A stretch of DNA of 64,000 bases, taken from positions 868,001-932,000 of the forward strand of contig CAXUDB010000001.1 in assembly GCA_964249755.1 (NCBI GenBank). The letters run 5' to 3'. The notes under the pieces are model-generated. The model was not told the DNA's origin and did not search any database. It was given only the letters and a program-made list of their open reading frames with translations. Source of the stretch: Ilyomonas sp964249755 (GTDB taxonomy: Bacteria; Bacteroidota; Bacteroidia; Chitinophagales; Chitinophagaceae). Both the position numbers and the translations under genes were made by a program. Shown piece by piece: positions 27,727 through 36,230 of the stretch (within the stretch, counting starts at the first letter, position 1; each line of letters opens with the position of its first letter).

Positions 27727-28986
27727 ATGAATATCCTGCTTAAGAAAATTATTATTGCTGATCCTCAATCCATCTATAACGGCGCGGTAAAAGATATTTT
27801 CATCAGAGACGGAAAAATTTCAGCCATCGCAGACAATATTTCAGACCCGGCAGATATTCTTTTTCAGGGCGATGGTTCCACTTTTCTTTCACCCGGTTTT
27901 GTTGACCTTTTTGCTCAATTTGATGATCCGGGTTTTGAGCATAAAGAAACACTGGAATCTGGCGCTGCGGCGACTGCAGCAGGTGGTTATACGCAGGTAT
28001 TGACGGTGCCGAACACAAGTCCGTTCGTATCGAACAAAAGTGGTGTTGAATACATTGTTCAGAAAACGAAAGACCTACCTGTGAAAGTAAGGCCTTTGGG
28101 CGCAGTTACAAAGAACGGCGAAGGCAAAGAACTGGCAGAGATGTATGACATGTATAGCAGCGGCGCCGTGGCCTTCACAGATGGTTTGCAGCCGGTGCAG
28201 TCAGCGCAGATCCTGCTGAAAGCATTGCAGTATGTGAAGTCGTTTGATGGCGTGATTATCCAGATGCCGGTAGATAAAAGTATTGGTGCCGGCGGCCTGA
28301 TGAATGAAGGCATTGTCTCAACGCAACTGGGTCTGCCGGGCATACCGGCGGTTGGTGAAGAGCTGATAATAAAACGAGACATTGGTTTGTTGCAATATAC
28401 GGGCAGCCGGCTGCACATCACAGGTGTATCTACTGCTAAAAGTATAGAACTGATTAAAGAGGCAAAGGAAGCAGGACTGAACCTTACCTGCAGCGTAACG
28501 CCTTATCACCTGTATTTCTGCGATGACGATTTGAGAGCATACGATACCAACCTGAAAGTGAACCCGCCATTGCGAAGCAAAGAAGACCGGGAAGCCTTGC
28601 GCAGTGCGGTGTCGGATGGAACGGTAGATTGCATTGCCACACATCATTTGCCGCAGCATTGGGACGATAAAGTATGTGAATTTGAATACGCTAAAAACGG
28701 AATGATTGGTTTGCAAACGGGTTTTGCAATTGTTCAATCCTTGTTTCCGCAATTGAATATAGATAGGTTAATACAGTTATTTTCTTTAAATGCAAGAGCT
28801 ATTTTTAATTTGCCATCTTCGAAGATAGAAGAAGGCAACTGTGCAGACTTTACTTTGTTCACAAAGGAAGAACAAACTCTGTTGACAAAGGATAGCCTAC
28901 GAAGCAAATCAGCTAACACGCCTTTTCTAAATGTGTCTTTAGGAGGAAAAATAAAAGGTATTATTATCAACGGAACATTCAATTAA
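27727..28986 (+). CDS. Dihydroorotase-like protein lacking metal ligands (PyrC homologue)
   Basis: A 419-residue cytoplasmic amidohydrolase-fold protein; start ATG 27727 chosen over the TTG at 27703. Overall it aligns with class I dihydroorotases (SPGFVDLFAQFDDPGFEHKE, VNPPLRSKEDREAL, DGTVDCIATHHLPQ, SLNARAIFNLP). The metal site is lost: the usual DxHxH is DLFAQF, the HCED region reads IIQMPVD and the late ATDHAPH is ATHHLPQ. It may be a non-catalytic partner of aspartate carbamoyltransferase, as known for some PyrC-like (PyrC') proteins, rather than an active enzyme. It is followed within 5 bp by DUF4199 and GT2 genes, a common Bacteroidota arrangement. Confidence 0.85.
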   Translation: MNILLKKIIIADPQSIYNGAVKDIFIRDGKISAIADNISDPADILFQGDGSTFLSPGFVDLFAQFDDPGFEHKETLESGAAATAAGGYTQVLTVPNTSPFVSNKSGVEYIVQKTKDLPVKVRPLGAVTKNGEGKELAEMYDMYSSGAVAFTDGLQPVQSAQILLKALQYVKSFDGVIIQMPVDKSIGAGGLMNEGIVSTQLGLPGIPAVGEELIIKRDIGLLQYTGSRLHITGVSTAKSIELIKEAKEAGLNLTCSVTPYHLYFCDDDLRAYDTNLKVNPPLRSKEDREALRSAVSDGTVDCIATHHLPQHWDDKVCEFEYAKNGMIGLQTGFAIVQSLFPQLNIDRLIQLFSLNARAIFNLPSSKIEEGNCADFTLFTKEEQTLLTKDSLRSKSANTPFLNVSLGGKIKGIIINGTFN

Positions 28987-28991
28987 TCTAT

Positions 28992-29531
28992 ATGGAAAAG
29001 AAACCTCTTACACCGGTTGCTGCCGGTTTAATCATCGGGCTTACTTCTGTGGTACTCTTTCTGGTGTATTATTTTACGGGAATTATTTTTCAGCAAGGCG
29101 TAATGGCATGGTTACCGCTTGCTGTTTTTGTGGTGCTGATTATTGTTTTCATCATCCAGTGGAGCAATGCAAAAAACAATTTTGTAACGTTCGGCAATTG
29201 CTTTGGGTTTGGCTTTAAAGCGGTTTGTATCGCCACGCTTATCTCATTCTTTTTTGTGCTTGCTTTTATCTACCTATCTCCTGAATACAAAGATCAGATG
29301 TTAAGGGCGATGAAAGATAACATGCGCCAAAATAAGCAGGTGACGGATGAGCAGGTGGAAGCAGGAATGGATATGGTGAGCAATCATTTTATGCTGATAA
29401 CTTTAGGCGGCAGTCTGGCAGGAAATTTATTTTTTGGAACCATTGCTGCTTTAATTGGCGCTGCCATTGCCAAGAAAAAACCTTTCGATCCTTTTACACA
29501 GACTAACCAAGTTGGTGAACCTCAGCCATGA
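28992..29531 (+). CDS. DUF4199 family membrane protein
   Basis: 179 residues with four hydrophobic helices (about 9-31, 37-56, 72-95 and 130-155). A charged loop between helices 3 and 4 reads EYKDQMLRAMKDNMRQNKQVTDEQVEAGM. This matches the DUF4199 family of Bacteroidota inner-membrane proteins of unknown function. It starts 5 bp after the dihydroorotase-like gene and overlaps the glycosyltransferase gene by 4 bp (ATGA), so the products are likely made together; a role in cell-envelope glycan assembly is only inference. Confidence 0.85.
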   Translation: MEKKPLTPVAAGLIIGLTSVVLFLVYYFTGIIFQQGVMAWLPLAVFVVLIIVFIIQWSNAKNNFVTFGNCFGFGFKAVCIATLISFFFVLAFIYLSPEYKDQMLRAMKDNMRQNKQVTDEQVEAGMDMVSNHFMLITLGGSLAGNLFFGTIAALIGAAIAKKKPFDPFTQTNQVGEPQP

Positions 29532-30472
29532 ACATTTCTGTTGTTATTCCATTATTAAACGAAGAAGAGTCTTTACCTGAATTGAGTGAATGGATTGCGC
29601 GCGTGATGCAGGCAAACGGTTACTCTTATGAAGTGATTATGGTAGATGATGGCAGCACCGATAGTAGCTGGAATGTGATTGAAAATCTGTCTCAGGAAAA
29701 CAATTGTTTCAAAGGCATTAAGTTTCAACGTAACTACGGAAAATCCGCGGCTCTCAATGAAGCGTTCCATGCAGCAAAAGGCGATGTGGTCATTACCATG
29801 GATGCCGACATGCAGGATTCGCCGGATGAAATTCCGGCTTTGTATAGCATGGTTATTAACGATGGCTACGACCTGGTGAGTGGCTGGAAAAAGAAGCGAT
29901 ACGACAATACCGTTACCAAGAACCTTCCTTCCAAATTGTTCAATGGCGTAAGCCGTGTTGTCACCGGCATCCCGCTTCACGATTTTAATTGCGGGCTGAA
30001 GGCTTATCGTAACCGCGTGGTGAAAGGCATTGAAGTGTACGGTGAAATGCACCGTTATATTCCGGTTATTGCCAAGTGGTCAGGGTTTAAAAAAATAGGG
30101 GAAAAGGTAGTGGAACATCGGCCCCGGAAATATGGCGTAACGAAGTTTGGGCTGGAGCGTTTTGTGAATGGTTTCCTCGACCTTGGCACTATTATGTTCG
30201 TCAGCCGGTTCAGTAAAAAGCCTATGCATTTTTTTGGCTTGTATGGAACGCTCTGTTTCTTTATCGGCTTCATCATGATTATTTATTTATTCATTGCCAA
30301 GTTATCTGACAATGAGTTCAACCTTACTAACCGCCCTGCTTTTTATATCGCATTGGTGGCAATGATTATCGGTATGCAGTTATTCTTGTCAGGCTTTGTG
30401 GCAGAGCTGATCTCGCGCAACTCTATCGACCGCAACAATTATCTTGTAGAAGACACTGTTGGCATTCGCTAA
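29528..30472 (+). CDS. Family 2 glycosyltransferase (polyprenyl-phosphate sugar synthase type)
   Basis: 314 residues. The GT-A catalytic domain (about 1-215) has VVIPLLNEEESLPEL, the nucleotide-binding VDDGSTDSSW and the metal-binding MDADMQDSPDEIP. The C-terminal part has two membrane helices (about 236-258 and 272-297), as in dolichol/undecaprenyl-phosphate mannose or glucose synthases of the GtrB/DPMS type. It would load a sugar onto a lipid carrier at the inner membrane. Translationally coupled to the DUF4199 gene; 20 bp before a GT4 gene. Confidence 0.92.
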   Translation: MNISVVIPLLNEEESLPELSEWIARVMQANGYSYEVIMVDDGSTDSSWNVIENLSQENNCFKGIKFQRNYGKSAALNEAFHAAKGDVVITMDADMQDSPDEIPALYSMVINDGYDLVSGWKKKRYDNTVTKNLPSKLFNGVSRVVTGIPLHDFNCGLKAYRNRVVKGIEVYGEMHRYIPVIAKWSGFKKIGEKVVEHRPRKYGVTKFGLERFVNGFLDLGTIMFVSRFSKKPMHFFGLYGTLCFFIGFIMIIYLFIAKLSDNEFNLTNRPAFYIALVAMIIGMQLFLSGFVAELISRNSIDRNNYLVEDTVGIR

Positions 30473-30492
30473 GCTTAGTTCTATTGTAATGT

Positions 30493-31641
30493 ATGAGCCA
30501 GTCAATCGTTATTTTGGGTCCTGCCTATCCCTTGCGTGGCGGCGGTATGGCTACCTTTAATGAGCGCCTGGCAAGACAGCTTCAAGGAGAAGGCAACAGC
30601 GTAACGATCTATACCTTTTCACTTCAATATCCTTCTTTCCTTTTTCCTGGCACCTCACAATATTCTACTGAAGCAGCACCGACTGGTCTTAACATTCAGG
30701 TGAAAGTCAATTCCGTCAATCCCTTCAACTGGATTAAGGTAGGAAGGGAATTAAAGAGGATGAAACCCGACATCATCATTGTCCGTTACTGGCTGCCTTT
30801 TATGGGTCCTTGTTTAGGAACAATATTGAGAATTGCCCGGCAAAATCATCGTACCAAAATCATTTGCATTGCCGATAATGTTATCCCGCATGAGCATCGC
30901 TTGGGTGATAAACCCTTTACTACATATTTTGTAAAACCGGTGGATGCCTTCATTACGATGAGCGATAAAGTATCGTGCGATTTGAAAACATTTACCCAAA
31001 AGCCTGCGGTGCAAACGCTGCATCCGCTATATGATAATTTTGGTGAACCGCTTTCTAAAGAAGAAGCAAGGAGACATTTGAATATCCAAACTGATGGTAA
31101 ACTGATTTTATTTTTTGGCTTCATCCGTAAATACAAAGGGCTTGATTTATTGCTAGATGCCATAAGTATTTTGAAACAGAAAAATACCGAAGTCCATTTG
31201 TTGATAGCCGGCGAGTTTTACAACAATAAGGAGGAATACGAAGCACAAATTTTAAAACTCGGTATTCAGGATTCTTTGATTCTGCGAACTCATTTTATTC
31301 CCGACAGCGAAGTGCGGTACTATTTCAGCGCTGCCGACTTTGTGATTCAGCCTTATCGCAACGCCACGCAAAGCGGCGTTACGCCCCTGGCTTATCATTT
31401 TGAAAAACCAATGCTGGTAACGAATGTAGGCGGGTTGCCTGCCATGGTGCCGGATGGGAAAGTAGGTTTGATAGCCGAGCCGGATGCAGCAGATATTGCC
31501 CGAAAAATTGAAGCACTTTATCAACTTGGCGAAGCTTTTTTTTTACCACAACTGAAAGCAGAAAAACAAAAGTATAGCTGGCAAAACTTTACCAAGGCGA
31601 TTTATGATTTAGCGAATGCGATAAATAAAACAAGTCGTTAA
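30493..31641 (+). CDS. Family 4 glycosyltransferase
   Basis: 382 residues, cytoplasmic GT-B fold. The N-terminal domain begins ILGPAYPLRGGGMATFNERLARQL (acceptor side). The C-terminal nucleotide-sugar domain contains LILFFGFIRKYKGLDLLLDAI, LLIAGEFYNN and the donor-site run IQPYRNATQSGVTPLAYHF. It belongs to the GT4/GT1-like group that builds exopolysaccharide or lipopolysaccharide glycans. Donor and acceptor are unknown. It ends 65 bp before rpmB, which has its own promoter. Confidence 0.9.
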   Translation: MSQSIVILGPAYPLRGGGMATFNERLARQLQGEGNSVTIYTFSLQYPSFLFPGTSQYSTEAAPTGLNIQVKVNSVNPFNWIKVGRELKRMKPDIIIVRYWLPFMGPCLGTILRIARQNHRTKIICIADNVIPHEHRLGDKPFTTYFVKPVDAFITMSDKVSCDLKTFTQKPAVQTLHPLYDNFGEPLSKEEARRHLNIQTDGKLILFFGFIRKYKGLDLLLDAISILKQKNTEVHLLIAGEFYNNKEEYEAQILKLGIQDSLILRTHFIPDSEVRYYFSAADFVIQPYRNATQSGVTPLAYHFEKPMLVTNVGGLPAMVPDGKVGLIAEPDAADIARKIEALYQLGEAFFLPQLKAEKQKYSWQNFTKAIYDLANAINKTSR

Positions 31642-31653
31642 CAGCGAAATAAG

Positions 31654-31684
31654 TTTGGATAATTGCGCTGTTTGGCTACCTTTG
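31654..31684 (+). promoter_or_regulatory. Bacteroidota housekeeping promoter of rpmB
   Basis: TTTG at 31654-31657, exactly 19 bp, then TACCTTTG at 31677-31684. This is a perfect match to the -33 TTTG / -7 TAnnTTTG consensus of Bacteroidota. It lies 23 bp before the rpmB start. Confidence 0.85.
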
Positions 31685-31706
31685 CCGTCCGAAAAAAATT
31701 ACTGAT

Positions 31707-31943
31707 ATGGCAAGAGTATGTCTGGTTACGGGTAAGAAACCGATGGTGGGTCACACGGTATCGCATTCCAATATTAAGACCAAGCGCCGCTTTTTACCCA
31801 ACCTGCAAACGAAGCGTTTTTTCTTTGCAGAGGAAGATCGCTGGATTACTTTAAAAGTTTCTACCGATGCCATCCGCACCATTAACAAAAATGGTTTGGC
31901 TTCAGTAGTAAAAGATTTGAGAGAAAAAGGAACAAAAATTTAA
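31707..31943 (+). CDS. rpmB: 50S ribosomal protein L28
   Basis: 78 residues. The sequence MARVCLVTGKKPMVGHTVSHSN and RRFLPNLQTKRFF is the standard L28 pattern; L28 binds 23S rRNA in the large subunit. It is the first gene of the rpmB-rpmG-DUF4295 operon typical of Bacteroidota and is read from the consensus promoter just upstream. Confidence 0.98.
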   Translation: MARVCLVTGKKPMVGHTVSHSNIKTKRRFLPNLQTKRFFFAEEDRWITLKVSTDAIRTINKNGLASVVKDLREKGTKI

Positions 31944-31969
31944 TTATCATCTTATAAATTATTGCTGCA

Positions 31970-32152
31970 ATGGCAAAGAAAGGCAACCGCGTTCAGGTGA
32001 TATTGGAGTGTACGGAACAAAAGACAACTAGCGTTCCGGGCACCAGCCGCTACATTAGCACCAAGAACAAAAAGAACACGCCGGAGCGTATTGAACTGAA
32101 GAAATACAATCCGAATCTGAAAAAAGTAACCGTTCACAAAGAAATTAAATAG
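31970..32152 (+). CDS. rpmG: 50S ribosomal protein L33
   Basis: 60 residues, the L33 pattern: MAKKGNRVQVILECTEQ, SRYISTKNKKNTPERIELKKYNP. The two CxxC zinc pairs of some L33 forms are absent (a C-minus version; a single Cys remains), so it does not need zinc. It follows rpmB by 26 bp and precedes the DUF4295 gene by 2 bp. Confidence 0.97.
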   Translation: MAKKGNRVQVILECTEQKTTSVPGTSRYISTKNKKNTPERIELKKYNPNLKKVTVHKEIK

Positions 32153-32154
32153 TC

Positions 32155-32328
32155 ATGGCAAAAGCAGCTTCTAAAAACGCGAAGATTAAAGATACCAAAG
32201 CCGCCGCTGAGTCGAAGAACTGGACGAAAGTAATTAAGGCGGTTCGCAGCCCCAAAACCGGCGCTTACACATTCAAAGAACAAATTGTTCACAAGGATAA
32301 AGTGAAGGATTTTCTGGCTGAGAAATAA
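32155..32328 (+). CDS. DUF4295 small basic protein
   Basis: 57 residues: MAKAASKNAKIKDTKAAAES then KNWTKVIKAVRSPKTGAYTF and a short acidic-basic tail ending FLAEK. This is the DUF4295 family, present in Bacteroidota right after rpmG and presumed ribosome-associated because of its composition and position. Two bp separate it from rpmG. In many relatives ftsY follows; here it does not, and a terminator-like hairpin follows instead. Confidence 0.9.
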   Translation: MAKAASKNAKIKDTKAAAESKNWTKVIKAVRSPKTGAYTFKEQIVHKDKVKDFLAEK

Positions 32329-32353
32329 CTGTTTCTGTCTTATTGAATTGAAT

Positions 32354-32385
32354 AAAAGCTTTCACTCCAGTGAAGGCTTTTGTTG
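32354..32385 (+). terminator. Terminator of the rpmB-rpmG-DUF4295 operon
   Basis: AAAAGCTTTCA (32354-32364) pairs with TGAAGGCTTTT (32371-32381) with one G-T pair; 6-nt loop. The stem ends in TTTT and only a short T-rich tail follows. Confidence 0.7.
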
Positions 32386-32674
32386 ATTATAGAATGCCTG
32401 AACCGTGGTTTATGAGATGAGTTGGGACTTGTGGTATAAGAGTGACTGCAAAACAGCCAATACAAATAACAGCCATTTTGAACCAGAAGCTAGTAACTCC
32501 GATGGAACATCGTTGCGTCGCACTCTTCAACGCCTTGTTATCAATTGAGCTTTACCGAAGCGAGTAATAGCTAACTGAAGTACAAGTTATCATCACAATG
32601 TAAGCTAATCAAGCACAAACTATTTTCAGCTCTTCAGTTTCCGGTATTTTCATCTATTCAATCCCGGTTAGGAT
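32386..32674. other. Non-coding gap between ribosomal operon and hutF
   Basis: About 290 bp with no supported gene. The segment around 32500-32545 (CATCGTTGCGTCGCACTCTT and flanks) is more GC-rich than its surroundings and includes a GTTG...CAAC dyad. It looks like a dispersed intergenic element rather than gene debris, but there is no second copy in this window. Confidence 0.4.
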
Positions 32675-33973
32675 CTAAGCCTTATATAACCACTTTCCAT
32701 CCACTAAAGTTCCCAATATCATTGAAGGATCAGCAGTATAAACAATCGCTGATAAAAGATGTTGAAGGCCAGCTTGCTGAAGCAAAGGTTGTTTTGTATC
32801 GTACACAACCGCATCCAATGGCTGACCAATAGCAAAATAATCCGTTGCAGTATTACCCATTGCTTTTGTACCGGCGAAAAAAGTTTTGTTGATGAGCGTT
32901 GATGCACCATCAGCAAAGGTGTTTCGCTTGTGGCGGGTTAAGCGTTGTGCATAATCGAGCCAGCGCAAGTCTTCCAGCGGATTCAAACTAATATGGCTGT
33001 CGGTTCCGATGCTCCAGTTGCCGCCCGCACCGGTAAAATCGGGCAGGCGAAAAATGCCATCGCCTAAATTGCCTTCAGTGCCGGGACACAAAACTATGTT
33101 GGCATTGCTGGCAGCTAAGCGTTTTACTTCCTCATCGTTTAAGTGCGTGCAATGCACAAGGTGAAAGCGTTCATTTAAAGGTAAATTATCCAGTAGCCAT
33201 TCAACGGGTCGTTTGGCTAAGTAAGAAAGGCTGCGTTCCACTTCTGCTAACTGCTCAGCTGCATGAAGATGAAAGGGTAACTCTTTTGGTCCTTGTTCGA
33301 ACGCCTTTATTATGTCTTTGGCTTCAACCGCACGAAGCGAATGAACACCAAAACCAAGCTTCGCTTTGTTGTAATGACTGACAGCGGCTTTGGTAGCTTC
33401 CAACAATCTGAAAAAATCATCGATTGTAGATGAGATAAACCGTTTTTGCCTTTGCTGAGGCGCTTTTCCAAAATCTCCTTTCCGGTACCAGACAGGAACC
33501 AATGTTATTTTAATACCGGCAGTTTGCGCAGCAGCGATCAGCCGTTCGCCCATCTCTGCGATATTGTTATATGGCTTGCCATCCTTGTTATGATGCAGGT
33601 AATGGAACTCTGCCAGCGATGTATAACCATTGCGAAGCAAATGCCGGTATAGGTTGGTGGCAACGCTTTCTACATCATCCGGCGTAAAGGTTTCGGCGCA
33701 TTGATACATGGCTTCGCGCCAGCTCCAGAAATCATCGCTGGCGCCTTCCGCATGCTGCTCTGCAGTGCCTGCCATAGCATATTGAAAAGCGTGCGAATGC
33801 GCATTCTGAAAGCCAGGTACAGCAGCACCGCTGATGCTTTCTATCGAAACATTTTCTTCCTGCGGTAATTGATCAGACAGGTATCGAATGATGCCTTGTT
33901 CATCAATACCAACATAAGCAGGGCTCAGCCACTTGTCTTTTAGCAGTAAAGAATAAAAGGAGAAATATTTCAT
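32675..33973 (-). CDS. hutF: Formimidoylglutamate deiminase (HutF-like amidohydrolase)
   Basis: 432 residues, cytoplasmic, amidohydrolase superfamily. Metal-site motifs are visible: PGFQNAHSHAF (HxH), LPFHLHAAEQ, HLVHCTHL and GTDSHIS. The segments AEFHYLHHNKDG and VLCPGTEGNLGDG are typical of HutF, which hydrolyses N-formimidoyl-glutamate to N-formylglutamate plus ammonia in histidine breakdown. No other hut gene is in the window, so it stands alone. Other deaminases of this superfamily remain possible. Confidence 0.87.
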   Translation of the reverse strand: MKYFSFYSLLLKDKWLSPAYVGIDEQGIIRYLSDQLPQEENVSIESISGAAVPGFQNAHSHAFQYAMAGTAEQHAEGASDDFWSWREAMYQCAETFTPDDVESVATNLYRHLLRNGYTSLAEFHYLHHNKDGKPYNNIAEMGERLIAAAQTAGIKITLVPVWYRKGDFGKAPQQRQKRFISSTIDDFFRLLEATKAAVSHYNKAKLGFGVHSLRAVEAKDIIKAFEQGPKELPFHLHAAEQLAEVERSLSYLAKRPVEWLLDNLPLNERFHLVHCTHLNDEEVKRLAASNANIVLCPGTEGNLGDGIFRLPDFTGAGGNWSIGTDSHISLNPLEDLRWLDYAQRLTRHKRNTFADGASTLINKTFFAGTKAMGNTATDYFAIGQPLDAVVYDTKQPLLQQAGLQHLLSAIVYTADPSMILGTLVDGKWLYKA

Positions 33974-34049
33974 GCAAGCGTATTTGTAGCTGCGTATGCA
34001 ATGTTAGCGGCTTTGATTAATGAAATAATAAGCATAAACAACCGGACAT

Positions 34050-34079
34050 AAAAAAGGCCTGCCCTAAAAAGAGCTGGCC
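34050..34079 (-). terminator. Terminator of the 34128-35885 sigma operon
   Basis: On the minus strand GGCCAGCTCT (34070-34079) pairs with AGGGCAGGCC (34056-34065) apart from two mismatches, followed by TTTTTTAT. It lies 48 bp after the last gene of the operon. Confidence 0.7.
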
Positions 34080-34127
34080 GTTGCTAACCTATGAAAAACA
34101 CCAAGTTAATTCTACGTTGTGTGGCAG

Positions 34128-34571
34128 TTATCCATTTTTCTTCATCCTCTGTTGCCTCTGCTGCAATGGCTGCCGGTTATTGTTGTTTGCGTTGGGGTGG
34201 CGATTCCGCCATTCTTCTACCATCTTTTTTCTGAATACCATTTCCGATGCAAATACTCTGTTTGCCCTGTCATCAGATCCTACTACCTTTCTAAAATTGT
34301 CTTTATACTTCTTACGGACGTTTACAATGGCTTCCTGTTGTTTCACTACATCTCCTGCATTGTCTTTCCGTGCTCTTCTGATTTCCTGAAGATAATTGTT
34401 ATAAACCGGCCAAAACTTCTGGGCTTCTTCTGGTGATAGCTTTAACTGGTCAGTCATATAAGCCATCCGAACTGCCTTTATATCATCGCTTTCGTTATCT
34501 CCATCGTCTTGCGCAGCACAAAAATAACCATGTAGCAACAAAAAAAACAGTATAAATAGAGTTTTGGTCAT
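34128..34571 (-). CDS. Exported Spy/CpxP-like small protein in a sigma operon
   Basis: 147 residues from ATG 34571 (MTKTLFILFFLLLHGYFCAAQ is the signal peptide; the frame upstream to 34622 overlaps the previous gene). The mature part is helical and charged: MTDQLKLSPEEAQKFWPVYNNYLQE, then KKYKDNFRKVVGSDDRANRVFASEMVFRKKMVEEW and a Gln/Asn/Arg-rich tail. The LxLSPEEAxKFWPxYN pattern is shared with Bacteroidota periplasmic Spy/CpxP-type sensor or chaperone proteins. It is the third gene of a sigma - anti-sigma - periplasmic protein operon, with 13 bp to the previous gene. Confidence 0.75.
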   Translation of the reverse strand: MTKTLFILFFLLLHGYFCAAQDDGDNESDDIKAVRMAYMTDQLKLSPEEAQKFWPVYNNYLQEIRRARKDNAGDVVKQQEAIVNVRKKYKDNFRKVVGSDDRANRVFASEMVFRKKMVEEWRNRHPNANNNNRQPLQQRQQRMKKNG

Positions 34572-34584
34572 ATTTAATGTGATT

Positions 34585-35301
34585 TTAAATCCCTTTAATA
34601 TTTTTTTCATCGCTGTCGTCATTTTCGTTCAAGTAATTTTCCAGTTCGTTATCACTTACATTATTAAGCATCAGCTTAAAAAGGCTTTCGCCATCTATCA
34701 CTCCATTCTCTTCCTGCGCGGCAGGAAGTACATCTATATCCTGCGCTGTATTATCTAAATAATCAGAAAGATCTTCGTCACTTACTTTAGCCAATGCCTG
34801 TGTATAATTTTTCTGTATTGGGCTGCCTTCCTGATTTGCAAACAAGATAACGCCCAAAGCAATTGCACCGGCTACAACAGCCGCAACAGCATAAGAAAAC
34901 CAGGTTTTGGTGCGGTTCATTTTTACTACAGCTGCCGATTTTTTTACAACCGGTATCGTCATCGTAAATGAATCAAAGTAACCCTCCGGCACTTGGTAAA
35001 CATTTCTCTTGGAAACAAGGTTTAGCAACGGCTCAATGTCTTCCAGTTCTTTCTGCACTTCGCTTTGCGCAGAAGCATTCTTTACTCTTGCCAGCACCGC
35101 ATCAGCAAGTCCATCAAAATAATTTGAGGGTGGCGCAGATAACGGCATATCTGTAACTAAAGGCAAATGCACTTTTGCCATAATGTCTTCTGCCAGTCCA
35201 TCGAAGTAATCCGCTGGGGCAGTGTATGTATTGATGCGCCTGATGTTTGCTAGTTCATCGGGCAATTCGTTCGGTTCCATATTCGTCTCCTCTGATTTCA
35301 T
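34585..35301 (-). CDS. Membrane anti-sigma-like protein with three YFDGL repeats
   Basis: 238 residues with one membrane helix (about 133-155, YAVAAVVAGAIALGVILFA). The cytoplasmic N-terminal half carries three copies of a P-x-x-YFDGLA-x-x-V/I-A motif: PADYFDGLAEDIMAKV, PSNYFDGLADAVLARV and PEGYFDSFT. The periplasmic C-terminal part is acidic (LSDYLDNTAQDID, ENYLNENDDSDE). Such proteins follow ECF sigma genes in Bacteroidota and probably hold the sigma factor. That function is inferred from the gene order (sigma 38 bp upstream) and the topology. Confidence 0.75.
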   Translation of the reverse strand: MKSEETNMEPNELPDELANIRRINTYTAPADYFDGLAEDIMAKVHLPLVTDMPLSAPPSNYFDGLADAVLARVKNASAQSEVQKELEDIEPLLNLVSKRNVYQVPEGYFDSFTMTIPVVKKSAAVVKMNRTKTWFSYAVAAVVAGAIALGVILFANQEGSPIQKNYTQALAKVSDEDLSDYLDNTAQDIDVLPAAQEENGVIDGESLFKLMLNNVSDNELENYLNENDDSDEKNIKGI

Positions 35302-35339
35302 TTTAACAACAAATTACGACACAATCTATTATCTATGGT

Positions 35340-35885
35340 TTAATGATTTTTAATGTATTCACTTACTTTTTTTACGGCGTGATGGTAGCTGGCTTTTAAA
35401 GCGCCTTCACTGGTTTCCAGCACGCGGCTCATTTCTTCATAAGGCATTTCATCGTAGTAGCGCAGGTTAAAAACAGCACGTTGCTTTTCGGGCAACTGCT
35501 GAATGGCAACCTGCAGCTTCCATTCCAGCCGGTTGGCATCAAATCCCTCATCGGCTTTAACCTTGTTGGATAGCCCGCTTTCCACATCGCTAAAGCTTAC
35601 CGAAGAACGCTTTTTCTGCTGTTGCAAAAAGGTAAGCGATTCGTTGGTGGCAATGCGGTATAACCATGTATAAAGCTGGCTGTCCTCCCTAAAATTATCC
35701 AGCGCATTCCATACTTTAATGAACATATTCTGCAGCACATCATTGGCATCGTCGTGCGTCACCACCATGCGGCGAATATGCCAGTACAATTTCTCCTGGT
35801 ACTTTTTTATAATGGCGGAAAACGCCCGCTCTTTTGTGGCCGGTTCTCTAAACTGGCGCAATAACTCCTGGTCATCTACCTGCAT
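35340..35885 (-). CDS. ECF RNA polymerase sigma factor
   Basis: 181 residues. Region 2 (about 15-85) has FSAIIKKYQEKLYWHIRRMV, DANDVLQNMFIKVW and LYTWLYRIATNESL; region 4 (about 120-178) has LPEKQRAVFNLRYYDEMPYEEMS and the helix-turn-helix TSEGALKASYHHAVKKV. It is a standard Bacteroidota ECF sigma of the RpoE type. First gene of an operon with the anti-sigma-like and Spy-like genes; the divergent 741-bp gap before the PIG-L gene holds the repeat array B. Confidence 0.93.
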   Translation of the reverse strand: MQVDDQELLRQFREPATKERAFSAIIKKYQEKLYWHIRRMVVTHDDANDVLQNMFIKVWNALDNFREDSQLYTWLYRIATNESLTFLQQQKKRSSVSFSDVESGLSNKVKADEGFDANRLEWKLQVAIQQLPEKQRAVFNLRYYDEMPYEEMSRVLETSEGALKASYHHAVKKVSEYIKNH

Positions 35886-36230
35886 ACAGGGGAATTTTAG
35901 TGTTGATATAAAATACCCGCAGGTAGGATGATTGTTTATCCTGAATGTTTAACATGAAAAACAGAACCGTTGAATTTATAATATTATTAAGTACTCTTTC
36001 CCCGTAGTTGGCAATCTCAAAGCTAAGGCTTGCAAAATAAGCGTTTCGGCAAACAATTGCAAGATAAGGGAACCAGATGGCACACCGGGTTGAAAAAGCA
36101 GGGTACATTGCTCCCATCATTTTATACCTACCGTGTAAGGAAGGAATGAGGCTAGTAACTTTTACAACCCTCTTTTTTATATAGACCGAACGCAGGTATG
36201 GCTAAACAAGCCTCCTCCAACTCTCTTTGT

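Noticed and set aside
35872..36120. Minus-strand 82-codon open frame before the ECF sigma gene
   Set aside because: Composition is not protein-like, it overlaps the sigma start and probable promoter, and no family is evident.
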